Below, one piece after another: positions 8,240 to 16,562 of a stretch of DNA of 64,000 bases (its first letter is position 1; each line of letters starts with the position of its first letter). Source of the DNA: Hyphococcus sp. (GTDB taxonomy: Bacteria > Pseudomonadota > Alphaproteobacteria > Caulobacterales > Parvularculaceae); the NCBI GenBank assembly GCA_028289605.1, contig JANQON010000003.1:333305-397304 (forward strand), in the 5' to 3' direction. The notes beneath the pieces are model-generated. The model was not told the DNA's origin. It did no database searches and was given only the letters and a program-made list of their open reading frames with translations. The position numbers and the translations under genes are program-made.

Positions 8240-8371
8240 CCCGCTCATCCCGGCGAAAGCCGGGACCTCCCTCCACTTGCTGTGAGTTTGCCGCACGAGA
8301 TCCCGACCCGACCGCAAAGCGGTCAAACCATAATCTGCGCGCCTTCGCGCGCGGGCGTCGGGATGAGCGGG
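8240..8371. repeat. Palindromic element, CGCTCATCCCGG family (long form)
   Basis: Outer arms CCGCTCATCCCGG and its complement enclose an inner GACCGCAAAGCGGTC hairpin and a GCGCGCCTTCGCGCGCG hairpin. It ends 23 bases before the tail tube gene. Confidence 0.8.
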
Positions 8372-8394
8372 ACAGTTTTTAAGGAACCAATTGA

Positions 8395-8817
8395 ATGTCA
8401 GCACAAAGAGGCAAAGACCTCCTTCTCAAAATCGGCGATGGCGGCGCGCCGGAAACCTACGCCGTTGTCGGCGGGCTGAAGACGCGAACCCTGTCGCTCA
8501 ACGCCCGAACGGTCGACGTCACCCACGCCAATTCCGCCGGGGGGTGGCGCGAGCTTTTGTCCGGCGCCGGCGTCAGACAGGCGAGCGTCGCCGGCGCCGG
8601 CGTCTTCCTCAATGAAGCTGCGGCGGAGACGGTGCGGTCGGCGTTTTTCAACGGCGCCATCGTCAACTGGCGGATCGTGATCCCCGGCTTCGGCGACATC
8701 ACCGGGCCGTTCCAGATCGGCAATCTCGATTACGCCGGCGACTTCGACGCCGAGGCGACGATGTCGCTGGCGCTGGAGTCGGCGGGGGAACTCATCTTTG
8801 CGCCGGAGAGTGCGTGA
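8395..8817 (+). CDS. GTA g9, major tail tube protein (TP901-1 type)
   Basis: A 140-residue tail tube subunit. The opening RGKDLLLKIGDG and the RTVDVTHANSAGGWRELL motif are the signature of TP901-1-type tube proteins, and the C-terminal DFDAEATMSLALESAGELIF segment is conserved in GTAs. Length is normal. It begins 23 bases after a palindromic element and is followed by another. Confidence 0.94.
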   Translation: MSAQRGKDLLLKIGDGGAPETYAVVGGLKTRTLSLNARTVDVTHANSAGGWRELLSGAGVRQASVAGAGVFLNEAAAETVRSAFFNGAIVNWRIVIPGFGDITGPFQIGNLDYAGDFDAEATMSLALESAGELIFAPESA

Positions 8818-8830
8818 TGGATAGATCATG

Positions 8831-8957
8831 CGTCATCCCGTGCGCGCTGCGGAAATGCATTTCCGCAGTGCAGACACGGGATCGGCTTCGTCTAGCTGAG
8901 AGCGGTCCCGCGTCTGCAGCGCATCATCTACGATGCTGCGCTGCGCGCGGGATAACG
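8831..8957. repeat. Palindromic element, CGTCATCCCGTGCGCGCTGC family
   Basis: A different element from its neighbours: CGTCATCCCGTGCGCGCTGC on the left mirrors a GCTGCGCTGCGCGCGGGATAACG-like right end, with an inner TGCGGAAATGCATTTCCGCA hairpin. It separates g9 from g10 and ends about 20 bases before the g10 start. Confidence 0.7.
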
Positions 8958-8977
8958 AAAGTGCATGGAAACCCAAC

Positions 8978-9286
8978 ATGACCCAACCCATCAGTATACG
9001 CATTAACAACGAAGACAAACCCTTACGCCTCACCCTCGGCGCGCTTGCGGAGATCGAGGACGCCTTCGGCGGCGACATCGAAGGCCTGAAAGAGCGGCTC
9101 GCCCGGCCGCGGGTGGGGGACATGCTGATCGTCCTCAACGCATTGTTGCGCGGCGGCGGCGCGGCGTTGTCGATCGAGGCGCTGAAAGCGGCCGACATCG
9201 ACTTCGCCGCCGCCGCGGGCGCCATCGCCGTCGCTTTCGAAAGCCTGGGAGAGGGGCCGGGAAAGTCTGCCTCGGGGGAGGGGTAG
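8978..9286 (+). CDS. GTA g10, tail assembly chaperone (zero-frame product)
   Basis: A 102-residue protein of the GTA gene 10 family, the counterpart of lambda gpG. It reads ISIRINNEDKPLRLTLGALA, then AFGGDIEGLKERL and a helical C-terminus. The ATG at 8978 is chosen because the upstream in-frame ATG at 8933 lies inside the palindromic element. A slippery heptamer near codon 95 would let a fraction of ribosomes pass into the g10.1 frame. Confidence 0.88.
   Translation: MTQPISIRINNEDKPLRLTLGALAEIEDAFGGDIEGLKERLARPRVGDMLIVLNALLRGGGAALSIEALKAADIDFAAAAGAIAVAFESLGEGPGKSASGEG
9259..9265 (+). promoter_or_regulatory. Putative -1 ribosomal frameshift site (G GGA AAG)
   Basis: The heptamer GGGAAAG is phased as CCG GGA AAG in the g10 frame, the X XXY YYZ form used by lambda G/GT. 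A slip of one base back gives GGG AAA and then continues from 9265 in the g10.1 frame without a stop until 9481-9483. A short CCTC/GAGG stem could form at 9270-9281. No start codon for g10.1 exists upstream of its conserved region. Confidence 0.8.
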
Positions 9287-9483
9287 GCGCATGGCGCGAC
9301 GAATTTGTCTTTGCAGTGCTGCGGCTGGGTCTCGCGCCCGCATCGTTCTGGGCGCTGACGGTTGCGGAGTGGCGTTGGCTGCTCGAAGCAACAGCCTTTG
9401 CGGAAGGCGACGCCGATGCGGCGATGACCGCCGAGACCTTGCACGCCCTCATCTCAACCTATCCGGACAAAGCGCATGACTGA
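9265..9483 (+). CDS. GTA g10.1, tail chaperone extension in the -1 frame (DUF2376-like)
   Basis: This frame encodes WRDEFVFAVLRLGL, then PASFWALTVAEWRWLLEA, and ends in ISTYPDKAHD, matching the small tail chaperone found after g10 in GTAs. It has no ATG, GTG or TTG before the WRDEF motif; the first GTG is inside VLRLG and would remove the conserved start. It is therefore most likely made only as a g10-g10.1 fusion of about 168 residues through the slippery site at 9259. Its stop overlaps the start of g11. Confidence 0.85.
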   Translation, partial: VCLGGGVGAWRDEFVFAVLRLGLAPASFWALTVAEWRWLLEATAFAEGDADAAMTAETLHALISTYPDKAHD

Positions 9484-10021
9484 ACGGTTCACCATCGCCT
9501 ATGACGCATCCGGCCTCGGCGACAGCCTCGCCGACGCGGGCGCGGAAATCGAACGGGTCGCCCGCGACCAAATCGCGCCCGCTGCTGTCCTCATCGACGA
9601 GGCTTTCGCAACGGCGGCCGGATCGATCCAGTCTAATCTCGCCCGCGCCGCCGAACGGGGCGAAGTGTCCTTAAAAAAACTCACCAATGCGATCGCCCGC
9701 GACTTGCGCGGCGCGGCAATCGATTCTTTAGTCCGTAAACCGATCGAATCTCTCATCACGAGCCTACTAGCGGCGCCCTTCGGCGGGGCCCGGGCCTCAG
9801 GCGGCGCTGTGGCGCCGGGACAGTCCTTCCTGGTCGGCGAGCGCGGGCCAGAACTCTTTACGCCCGGCGTCGCGGGACGCATCTCGCCAATGACCGCCGG
9901 CGCCATGACCGTGAACATTCATCTGCCTGGCGTTCAGGATGCGGAAAGCTTCCGCCGGTCCGAGACGCAGATCGCGGCGGCCCTGGCCCGCGCAGTGGGC
10001 AGAGGGCGGAGGAATTTGTGA
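9476..10021 (+). CDS. GTA g11, short tape measure protein
   Basis: A 181-residue tape measure-like protein, short as in other GTAs, whose tails are short. The N-terminal half is helical (ADAGAEIERVARDQIAPA and following). The C-terminal half contains ASGGAVAPGQSFLVGERGPE, the standard tape measure C-terminal signature, and ends in AVGRGRRNL. The ATG overlaps the g10.1 stop by several bases. Confidence 0.88.
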   Translation: MTERFTIAYDASGLGDSLADAGAEIERVARDQIAPAAVLIDEAFATAAGSIQSNLARAAERGEVSLKKLTNAIARDLRGAAIDSLVRKPIESLITSLLAAPFGGARASGGAVAPGQSFLVGERGPELFTPGVAGRISPMTAGAMTVNIHLPGVQDAESFRRSETQIAAALARAVGRGRRNL

Positions 10022-10026
10022 TGCTG

Positions 10027-10260
10027 TTAGTTGTTCCAGTCCAAGAGCGTAAGCTCTCCATCCCGAAACGCGTAAATCGCGCCGTTTACGCTACGGGCTT
10101 TCTCAGACGCCTCGTTAATATCGGCGCAGGCGTATGCCAGAAACGCGAACGGCGGGCGTTCCCGCCCGACCTCGTCAAACCCTTGCACGCCGACAACAAT
10201 GTATTTTGCTCCCGCACAGGTCGGGCACTCCTTAGCGGCGTCGTGATCAACTTCAGACAT
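10027..10260 (-). CDS. Small antisense protein inside the GTA cluster, function unknown
   Basis: A 77-residue soluble protein on the opposite strand between g11 and g12. It opens with MSEVDHDAAKECPTCAGAKY, holding a CPTC pair, then a central PPFAFLAYACADINEASEKA segment. It reads as real protein: balanced composition and an ATG start, filling the gap between g11 and the next repeat. A single CPTC pair could bind metal only with a partner. I do not recognise the family. Confidence 0.65.
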   Translation of the reverse strand: MSEVDHDAAKECPTCAGAKYIVVGVQGFDEVGRERPPFAFLAYACADINEASEKARSVNGAIYAFRDGELTLLDWNN

Positions 10261-10342
10261 GACGCCAGTCTAGCGGACCAAGATGATTCTTCGCAATTGA
10301 AGACTGGGGGTGTTGGTAATTCCTGGGTCCGAAAAAAACAAT

Positions 10343-10473
10343 CCGCTCATCCCGGCGAAGGCCGGGACCTCATTCCGCTTGCTCCAAGTCTGCCGCACGA
10401 GATCCCGGCCCCCGCGCGCGAACGCGCGCGAATTATAGTTTGACCGCTTCGCGGTCGGGCCGGGATGAGCGGG
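10343..10473. repeat. Palindromic element, CGCTCATCCCGG family (long form)
   Basis: Outer arms as in the other copies, with inner GCGCGCGAACGCGCGCG and GACCGCTTCGCGGTC hairpins. It ends 52 bases before g12. Confidence 0.8.
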
Positions 10474-10525
10474 GAAGCTGTTGCCGCCGGATGAGCAGAT
10501 TAACCACTGAAAAGACCACAACCCC

Positions 10526-11161
10526 ATGACCAATTTCCACGACGTTCTCTTCCCCGTTGACATCGCCCTCAACTCCGAGGGCGGGCCGGCGCGCAAGACC
10601 GATATTGTCGCCCTCGTCTCCGGCCATGAAGAGCGCAACAGCCCCTGGGCGGGCTCGCGGCGGCGGTTTAACGCCGGCTATGGCGTTAAATCGATTGACG
10701 ATATCGAAGACGTCATCGCGTTTTTTGAAGCGCGTCGCGGACGGCTCTACGGGTTTCGTTTTCGCGATCCGTTCGATTTCAAAGGCTGCCGCGTCAAGGA
10801 AACACCGTCGGCGGACGATCAGGCGCTCGGCGAAGGCGACGGCGTAACGACGACGTTTCAGCTCGCCAAGCATTATGCATCGGGCGGCGCATCCTATGCG
10901 CGAACCATCGCCAAGCCGGTAGCAGGGTCGGTGTCGGTCGCCCTTGACGGCGTCGTCCAGAGCGAAGGCGAAGACTTTGCAATCGATGACACGACCGGCG
11001 CCGTGACGATGACGACCGCGCCGGCGTCCGGCGTCGTCGTGACAGCCGGATTCCTGTTCGATACGCCGGTTCGGTTCGATACGGACGAATTGCGGATCAA
11101 CCTCGCCGCCTTCAGGGCCGGCGACATTCCGTCGATTCCGCTTATTGAGGTGCTCGTTTAA
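10526..11161 (+). CDS. GTA g12, distal tail protein (DUF2460)
   Basis: A 211-residue DUF2460 protein forming the distal tail ring. Family features are FHDVLFPVDIALNSEGGPAR at the start, SGHEERNSPWAGSRRRFNAG, the DDIEDVIAFFEARRGRLYGF helix and the RFRDPFDFK turn. The end RINLAAFRAGDIPSIPLIEV is typical. Its stop codon shares one base with the ATG of g13. Confidence 0.95.
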   Translation: MTNFHDVLFPVDIALNSEGGPARKTDIVALVSGHEERNSPWAGSRRRFNAGYGVKSIDDIEDVIAFFEARRGRLYGFRFRDPFDFKGCRVKETPSADDQALGEGDGVTTTFQLAKHYASGGASYARTIAKPVAGSVSVALDGVVQSEGEDFAIDDTTGAVTMTTAPASGVVVTAGFLFDTPVRFDTDELRINLAAFRAGDIPSIPLIEVLV

Positions 11162-12039
11162 TGCGCACTATCGATCCAGCGCTACAGGCGCATCTCGACA
11201 CCGGCGCGACAACGCTCGCCACCTGCTGGCGCATAACCGCGCGAGACGGCCTCGTACTCGGATTCACCGATCACGACCGGACGCTAGTCTTCGAAGGGAC
11301 CCAGTTCAGCCCCGAGACCGGCGCCAGCGGCGCGGCGTTCTCCTCCAGCGCCGACCTCGCCGTCGACAACAGCGCCATCAACGGCGCCCTTTCCGCCGCC
11401 GCGCTCGCGGCGGACGATCTGTCGCGTGGTCGTTTCGACGGCGCCCGGGTTGAGATCTTTCGCGTTAACTGGGCGGCGCCGGATGAGCGCGCGCTCGTCA
11501 AGACCGGCGTCATCGGCGAGGTCTCGCGCGCCGGAGCGGCGTTCAAGGCGGAGCTGCGCGGGCTCTCCGCCGCTCTCGACCAGCCGGTGGGCCGCGTGTT
11601 CCAGCGTCTATGCGATGTCAACCTCGGGTCGCCAGCTTGCGGCGTCGATTTGACGGACGCCGCCTTCGCAACAACAGGCGCGGTCACCGCGCTATCCGGC
11701 GACCAGCGTTTCATTGCCAGCGGGTTTTCCAGCTTTGCCGATGAATGGTTCGCCCACGGTGTATTAACCTGGACCTCCGGCGCCAACACGGGCGCGCGCG
11801 CCCACATAAAATCGCAAACAGCGGCGGGCGCGATTTCGTTGTGGCTGCCTTCTGGCGGCGCCATTGCGACAGGCGACGCCTTCACCGCGACCGCCGGCTG
11901 CGACAAGCGCTTCGACACCTGCAAGGAAAAGTTCGCCAACGGCGTCAACTTTCGCGGCTTTCACCTCATGCCCGGCAACGACTTTGCGGTGTCGTACCCC
12001 TTGCGCGGGGAGCGGAACGATGGGGGGCGGTTGCGGTGA
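11161..12039 (+). CDS. GTA g13, tail hub protein (DUF2163)
   Basis: A 292-residue DUF2163 protein, the hub at the tail tip. Its N-terminal strand pattern LATCWRITARDGLVLGFTDH is the family hallmark, and the C-terminal CDKRFDTCKEKFANGVNFRG carries the conserved cysteines; in the RcGTA hub these are thought to bind an iron-sulfur cluster (family knowledge, not visible here). Cysteines at CDVNLGSPACG complete the set. Confidence 0.94.
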   Translation: MRTIDPALQAHLDTGATTLATCWRITARDGLVLGFTDHDRTLVFEGTQFSPETGASGAAFSSSADLAVDNSAINGALSAAALAADDLSRGRFDGARVEIFRVNWAAPDERALVKTGVIGEVSRAGAAFKAELRGLSAALDQPVGRVFQRLCDVNLGSPACGVDLTDAAFATTGAVTALSGDQRFIASGFSSFADEWFAHGVLTWTSGANTGARAHIKSQTAAGAISLWLPSGGAIATGDAFTATAGCDKRFDTCKEKFANGVNFRGFHLMPGNDFAVSYPLRGERNDGGRLR

Positions 12040-12050
12040 TTCTATTTGGC

Positions 12051-12206
12051 CCGCTCGTCCCGGCGAAAGCCGGGATCTCAGGAAGCTTGCTCCGGAGAAT
12101 GCTGTACGAGTTCCCGGCCCGACCGCGAAGCGGTCAATCCAAAGTCTGCGCGCCTTCGCGCGCGGGGTGGGACGGGGGCCCAACCCCGTCCGACGGGATG
12201 AGCGGA
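12051..12206. repeat. Palindromic element, CGCTCRTCCCGG family (long form)
   Basis: The longest copy: outer arms, an inner GACCGCGAAGCGGTC hairpin, GCGCGCCTTCGCGCGCG, and an extra GTGGGACGGGGGCCCAACCC stretch. It ends 15 bases before the g14 start, so the g14 ribosome site (GGAGGA) follows it directly. Confidence 0.8.
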
Positions 12207-12221
12207 CTGGAGGAAATGTAA

Positions 12222-12698
12222 GTGTCAAAAATCCCCGCCTTCACCTCCACAATCACCCGTATACGGATCATCGACGCGGCCCGCGACTGGCTCGGCACGC
12301 CGTATGTTCATCAGGCGAGCGCGAAAGGCGCGGGTTGCGACTGTCTCGGCCTTGTTCGCGGCGTGTGGCGCGCTCTTTACGGCGGCGAGCCGGAAATCCC
12401 GCCGGCTTACACGCCCGACTGGAACGAGCGGCGCTGGAAAGCGGCGGGCGGCGAGGAAGCGCTGCTCGATGCGGCGCGGCGCAACATGACCGCGCGGGAC
12501 GATCTCGCCTTTGAGCCTGGCGACGTCCTCATCTTTCGCGTGTCGCCGGACGGGCCGGCGAAACATTGCGGGATCGCGACCGCGCCGGAGCGTTTCATCC
12601 ACGCCTATGCAGGGCGCGCCGTTGTCGAAGGCTGGCTGTCGCCATGGTGGCGCCGGCGCCTCGCGGGGGTTTTTGTTTTTCCGGGGGCGGAGGAGTAA
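12222..12698 (+). CDS. GTA g14, NlpC/P60 cell-wall peptidase
   Basis: A 158-residue NlpC/P60 hydrolase that opens the peptidoglycan for DNA delivery. The catalytic cysteine lies in GAGCDCLGLVRGVW near residue 42, and the histidine in KHCGIATAPERFIHAY. The start is GTG at 12222, with GGAGGA about eight bases upstream. The stop codon overlaps the start of g15 by one base. Confidence 0.94.
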   Translation: MSKIPAFTSTITRIRIIDAARDWLGTPYVHQASAKGAGCDCLGLVRGVWRALYGGEPEIPPAYTPDWNERRWKAAGGEEALLDAARRNMTARDDLAFEPGDVLIFRVSPDGPAKHCGIATAPERFIHAYAGRAVVEGWLSPWWRRRLAGVFVFPGAEE

Positions 12699-15600
12699 TG
12701 GCCCAGCTCATTCTCACCGCCGCCGCCAGCGCCGCGTTCTCCGGGGCCGGCATCGGGTCGTTCATCGTCAGTACGGTCGCTTCGACTGCGGCGTCCTACG
12801 CCGGCGGCTATGCGGACCGATTGATCTTTGGCCCGCGCAAACGGCGCGTGGAAGGCCCGCGCCTTGAAAGCTTTACGGTGCAGGCGAGCCAGGAGGGCGC
12901 GCCGGTCCCCCGCGTCTTCGGCCGGGCGCGCATCGCCGGACAATTGATCTGGGCGGCGGATTTTAAGGAAACGACATCCGACACCACGGAGTCCTCCGGC
13001 GGCAAGGGCGGGCGGCCCGCGGCGCAAACAACGTATAGAGAGTATCTCTATTCCATCTCCTTCGCCGTCGGCCTGTGCGAGGGCGAGATCGATCGCATCG
13101 GTCGGGTCTGGGCCGACGGCAAGCCCCTCGATCTGACCGACAAGAACATGCGCGTTTATCGCGGCGATGAGACGCAAAACCCTGACGCGCTGATCGAGGC
13201 GATCGAGGGGGCGGGGAACGCGCCTGCTTTTCGCGGTCTCGCCTATGTGGTGTTCGAAGACCTTGTCCTGAAAGACTTCGGCAACCGCATCCCGCAGCTT
13301 GCTTTTGAAGTGGAAAAAAGCCTTCGCCATGAAGACGCCGGCGCGCTTGAAAACACGCTGACGGCAGTCACTATGATCCCCGGATCGGGAGAGTTCGTCT
13401 ACGGAACAACCAGGGTCTTGCGCGAAATCGAAGAGGGCGTGACCCGTGCGGAAAACGCCCACAGTGCGCCGGGGCAAACTGACTTTACCCGCGCCCTCGA
13501 CGCGCTGATCGACGCCGCGCCCAATCTCGCTCATGTCTCGCTGGTGGTTTCGTGGTTCGGCGACTCCATCGACGCGGGGACTTGCAAACTGCGTCCGGGC
13601 GTCGACGCGGCGACAAAGACCACAACGCCCTATGCGTGGAAGGCGGGCGGGGCGACGCGCGCCGACGCCCATCTCATATCGACCCTGAACGGGGTCCCCG
13701 CCTATGGCGGCACGCCGGCGGACCGGGCGGTGATCGAGGCGATCGCGGCGCTGAAAACGCGCGGGCTCACCGTCATGATCCATCCCTTCATCCTGATGGA
13801 TGCGGGCGGTTATCCCTGGCGCGGACGCATCAGCGCCGGCGCCAATGACGCCGCCGCGGCGGCCGCAGCCGACATCGCCGGCTTTTTCGGCGCCGCCGCG
13901 CCTTCTGATTTTTCCATCGCCGGCGGCGAGGTTGCGTATTCAGGGCCCGCGGAATGGTCGCTGCGCCGAATGATTTTGCATTACGCCCATCTTTGCGTCC
14001 TCGCCGGCGGGGTCGACGCGTTTTTGCTGGGATCGGAATTGCGGGGGATCACCACGACCCGCGACGATACGGGCGCCTATCCCGCGGTCGCCCGGTTGAA
14101 AAGCCTCGCGACGGACGTCAAAGCGGTACTCGGCGCCGGAACCGAAATTTCCTACGCGGCCGACTGGTCGGAATATTTCGGTCATCAGCCAACGGACGGT
14201 TCGGGCGACATATTCTTTCACCTAGACGATTTGTGGTCCCAGTCGTCGATCGACTTTGTCGGGATCGACAATTACATGCCGCTCTCCGACTGGCGCGACG
14301 GGTTCGCCCACGCGGACGCCCTCGCCGGGGCGAAAGGCCCATACGAACTCGACTATCTGAAAAGCAACATCAACGCCGGCGAAGGGTTCGACTGGTATTA
14401 CGCCAGCGCCGCCGACCGCGACGCGCAAGCCCGCACGGCGATTGCAGACGGCGCCCACGGCGAAGATTGGGTCTATCGGTATAAAGACTTATGGGGCTGG
14501 TGGTCGAACGCCCATTACAACCGGCCGGGAGGCGTGCGCGATGCGGCGGCAACGAGCTGGGCGCCGTCCTCGAAGCCTATCGTGTTCACCGAGACGGGCG
14601 TTCCGGCGATCGACAAGGGCGCCAACCAGCCCAATGTATTTGTGGACGCCAAGTCGACGGAAAGCGCTGCGCCCTACTATTCCAATGGGCGCCGGGACGA
14701 CATGGCCCAGCGCCGGGCGATCGAGGCCGCAGCCTCGTTCTGGGCCGATCCTGCGAACAATCCGATCTCAGCCGTTTATGGCGGGCCTATGGTCGATGCC
14801 GCGCGCTCCTATGTATACGCCGTCGACGCGCGTCCCTTTCCGGATTTTCCGGCCCGCAACGAGGTCTGGAGCGACGGGGCCAATTGGGAGACCGGTCACT
14901 GGCTTAACGGACGATTGGGCCGCGCGCCCCTCGACCTCCTCGTGCGCGCCCTGGCGCTTGAAGCTGACTTTGCCGATATCGATACGTCCGCCCTTGACGG
15001 CGTCGTCACCGGCTATGTGGTTGACCGGCCGATGTCCGTGCGCGAGATGATCGATCCCCTGGCGGATGTTTTTCAGTTCGACGTCATTGAGACGGACGGC
15101 GTCCTGAAATGCCAGCCGCGTCGCGGCGCACCGGCGCTCACCCTTGACGCCTCGGCGATGGCCGCGCGCGACGAGGGCGCCTTCACCTTGACGTTGGCCC
15201 AGGAAACGGACCTGCCGGCGGCGTTTCGTCTCGGCTATGTGGACGAAGGCGCGGACTTTTCACCGGCGGTCGCCGAAGCGCGCGATCCGGGCGCCCGGCC
15301 CGCCCGGGAAATCGGCGTCGATATCGCCGCGGTGATCCCGACAGCGGAGGCCGAGGCGCGGGCGCGCTCGGTCCTCGCCGACGCCTGGGTGATGCGCGAG
15401 CGGTTGACCTTCTCCCTGCCGCCGTCGGCCCTGGCTTTGGAACCGGGTGATATTCTCATTATCAATGATCTGGGAACGGATAAACGCTATCGCATCACCG
15501 ATATCGAAGACAGGGAAGATCGGCGCCTCGAGCTCCTGCGCGCCAGTCCCGACGTCTTTGACAGTCCGGCGCCCAAGACGGTGTTCGCCGCGCCGGCGCT

Positions 15601-16546
15601 CGCCAGCGCCTACGCGGCCCCGGTCTGGGCGCTCTTGGATTTGCCGTGGCTCGACGGCGCCGACCCGGCGGCGCCCTGGTTCGCGGCCTTCGCCGATCCC
15701 TGGCCCGGGGGCGTTGCGCTTTATCGGGGCGGGGGCGATGCGACGCCGGTTCTCTCCGGCCTGGCGCCGGCGCGCGCGGTGATGGGGCGGCTTGTCGGCG
15801 CGCTTGGGCCTGCAGGGGCCGGGCGCTGGATCGGACAGAGCATCGAGGTTTCGCTCTCTTTTGGCGCGTTGGCGTCGCGGGCGGAAGCCGATATTCTCGA
15901 CGGCGCCAATCTGTTCGCGGTCCAAAGCGCCGTCGGCGGCTGGGAGCTTGCGCAGTTTCGCGAGGCGACGCTTTTGCAGAACGGAAACTGGCGCCTGTCT
16001 GGCCTGTTGCGCGGGCAAGGAGGGACGGAGGCTGAAGCGCTCGCCGGCGCCGCGGCCGGCGCGCGGTTCGCGCTCATCACCAGCGCCGTCACCCAGGCGA
16101 CATTCTCCGCCGACTTGCGCGATATCGCTTTTGAATGGCAGGTGGGACCGGAAAAAGAAATTCCGGATACGGAGAATTTTGCACTAAAGTCTTTGACATT
16201 GACCGCCCGCGGCCTCAAGCCGCTGTCGCCGGTTCACTTACGCGCGCGGCGCGAAGGCGGCGACCTGCGCTTGTCATGGATACGGCGCACCAGAACCGGC
16301 GGCGACAGCTGGGCCGGCGAGGTTCCGTTAGCCGAACAATCCGAGCGTTATGCGGTGACAATCTACGATGGCGCGGCTGTTGTGCGAGCGCTCGAAACGA
16401 CGACTCCGGAATATCTTTACGCCGCCGCCGATATCGCGAGCGATTTCGGCCTCGAGGGGCCGGGGGCCGCGATCGAGTTCGCCGTTGCGCAGGTGTCCGA
16501 TGCGGTGGGGGCCGGGGCGGCGAGGAGGCGCAGCGTGCGCCTTTAG
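12698..16546 (+). CDS. GTA g15, megatron (host-specificity/tail fibre protein)
   Basis: A 1,282-residue protein forming the tail needle and receptor-contacting tip. The N-terminus has hydrophobic, Ala/Ser-rich segments (residues 3-40) thought to enter the host membrane. Next come the conserved region RVFGRARIAGQLIWAADF, a TIM-barrel-like GTA domain (LVVSWFGDSIDAG to VFTETGVPAIDKG), and a phage-tail domain near residues 800-960 (YVVDRPMSVREMIDPLADVF). The ATG at 12698 overlaps the g14 stop; the longer open frame from 12566 is g14 shadow. Confidence 0.95.
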   Translation: MAQLILTAAASAAFSGAGIGSFIVSTVASTAASYAGGYADRLIFGPRKRRVEGPRLESFTVQASQEGAPVPRVFGRARIAGQLIWAADFKETTSDTTESSGGKGGRPAAQTTYREYLYSISFAVGLCEGEIDRIGRVWADGKPLDLTDKNMRVYRGDETQNPDALIEAIEGAGNAPAFRGLAYVVFEDLVLKDFGNRIPQLAFEVEKSLRHEDAGALENTLTAVTMIPGSGEFVYGTTRVLREIEEGVTRAENAHSAPGQTDFTRALDALIDAAPNLAHVSLVVSWFGDSIDAGTCKLRPGVDAATKTTTPYAWKAGGATRADAHLISTLNGVPAYGGTPADRAVIEAIAALKTRGLTVMIHPFILMDAGGYPWRGRISAGANDAAAAAAADIAGFFGAAAPSDFSIAGGEVAYSGPAEWSLRRMILHYAHLCVLAGGVDAFLLGSELRGITTTRDDTGAYPAVARLKSLATDVKAVLGAGTEISYAADWSEYFGHQPTDGSGDIFFHLDDLWSQSSIDFVGIDNYMPLSDWRDGFAHADALAGAKGPYELDYLKSNINAGEGFDWYYASAADRDAQARTAIADGAHGEDWVYRYKDLWGWWSNAHYNRPGGVRDAAATSWAPSSKPIVFTETGVPAIDKGANQPNVFVDAKSTESAAPYYSNGRRDDMAQRRAIEAAASFWADPANNPISAVYGGPMVDAARSYVYAVDARPFPDFPARNEVWSDGANWETGHWLNGRLGRAPLDLLVRALALEADFADIDTSALDGVVTGYVVDRPMSVREMIDPLADVFQFDVIETDGVLKCQPRRGAPALTLDASAMAARDEGAFTLTLAQETDLPAAFRLGYVDEGADFSPAVAEARDPGARPAREIGVDIAAVIPTAEAEARARSVLADAWVMRERLTFSLPPSALALEPGDILIINDLGTDKRYRITDIEDREDRRLELLRASPDVFDSPAPKTVFAAPALASAYAAPVWALLDLPWLDGADPAAPWFAAFADPWPGGVALYRGGGDATPVLSGLAPARAVMGRLVGALGPAGAGRWIGQSIEVSLSFGALASRAEADILDGANLFAVQSAVGGWELAQFREATLLQNGNWRLSGLLRGQGGTEAEALAGAAAGARFALITSAVTQATFSADLRDIAFEWQVGPEKEIPDTENFALKSLTLTARGLKPLSPVHLRARREGGDLRLSWIRRTRTGGDSWAGEVPLAEQSERYAVTIYDGAAVVRALETTTPEYLYAAADIASDFGLEGPGAAIEFAVAQVSDAVGAGAARRRSVRL

Positions 16547-16562
16547 AGGTCGCGTTTAGTCG

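Larger units (their letters stand above)
1586..16546 (+). other. Gene transfer agent (RcGTA-type) structural gene cluster
   Basis: Seventeen head, tail and packaging genes follow the order of the Rhodobacter capsulatus GTA: TerS, TerL, portal, small head protein, protease, capsid, connector, stopper, tail terminator, tail tube, two chaperone frames, tape measure, distal tail, hub, cell-wall peptidase, megatron. No integrase, repressor, replication or lysis gene is present, and the lack of phage replication genes is what separates a GTA from a prophage. All encoded proteins are full length, with no disrupting stop. Regulators such as GafA and the lysis genes would lie elsewhere. Confidence 0.9.

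Noticed and set aside
9291..9479. 62-residue ORF starting at ATG 9291
   Set aside because: The peptide is Arg/Cys-rich shadow text. The conserved GTA g10.1 sequence is in a different frame that lacks a start codon.
12605..13783. Long minus-strand ORF opposite g15
   Set aside because: Antisense shadow of the megatron gene; no domain is recognisable.
1586..16546. Active prophage
   Set aside because: Only head, tail and packaging genes are present, in GTA order, with GTA-specific g12-g15 proteins. Integrase, replication and repressor genes are absent.
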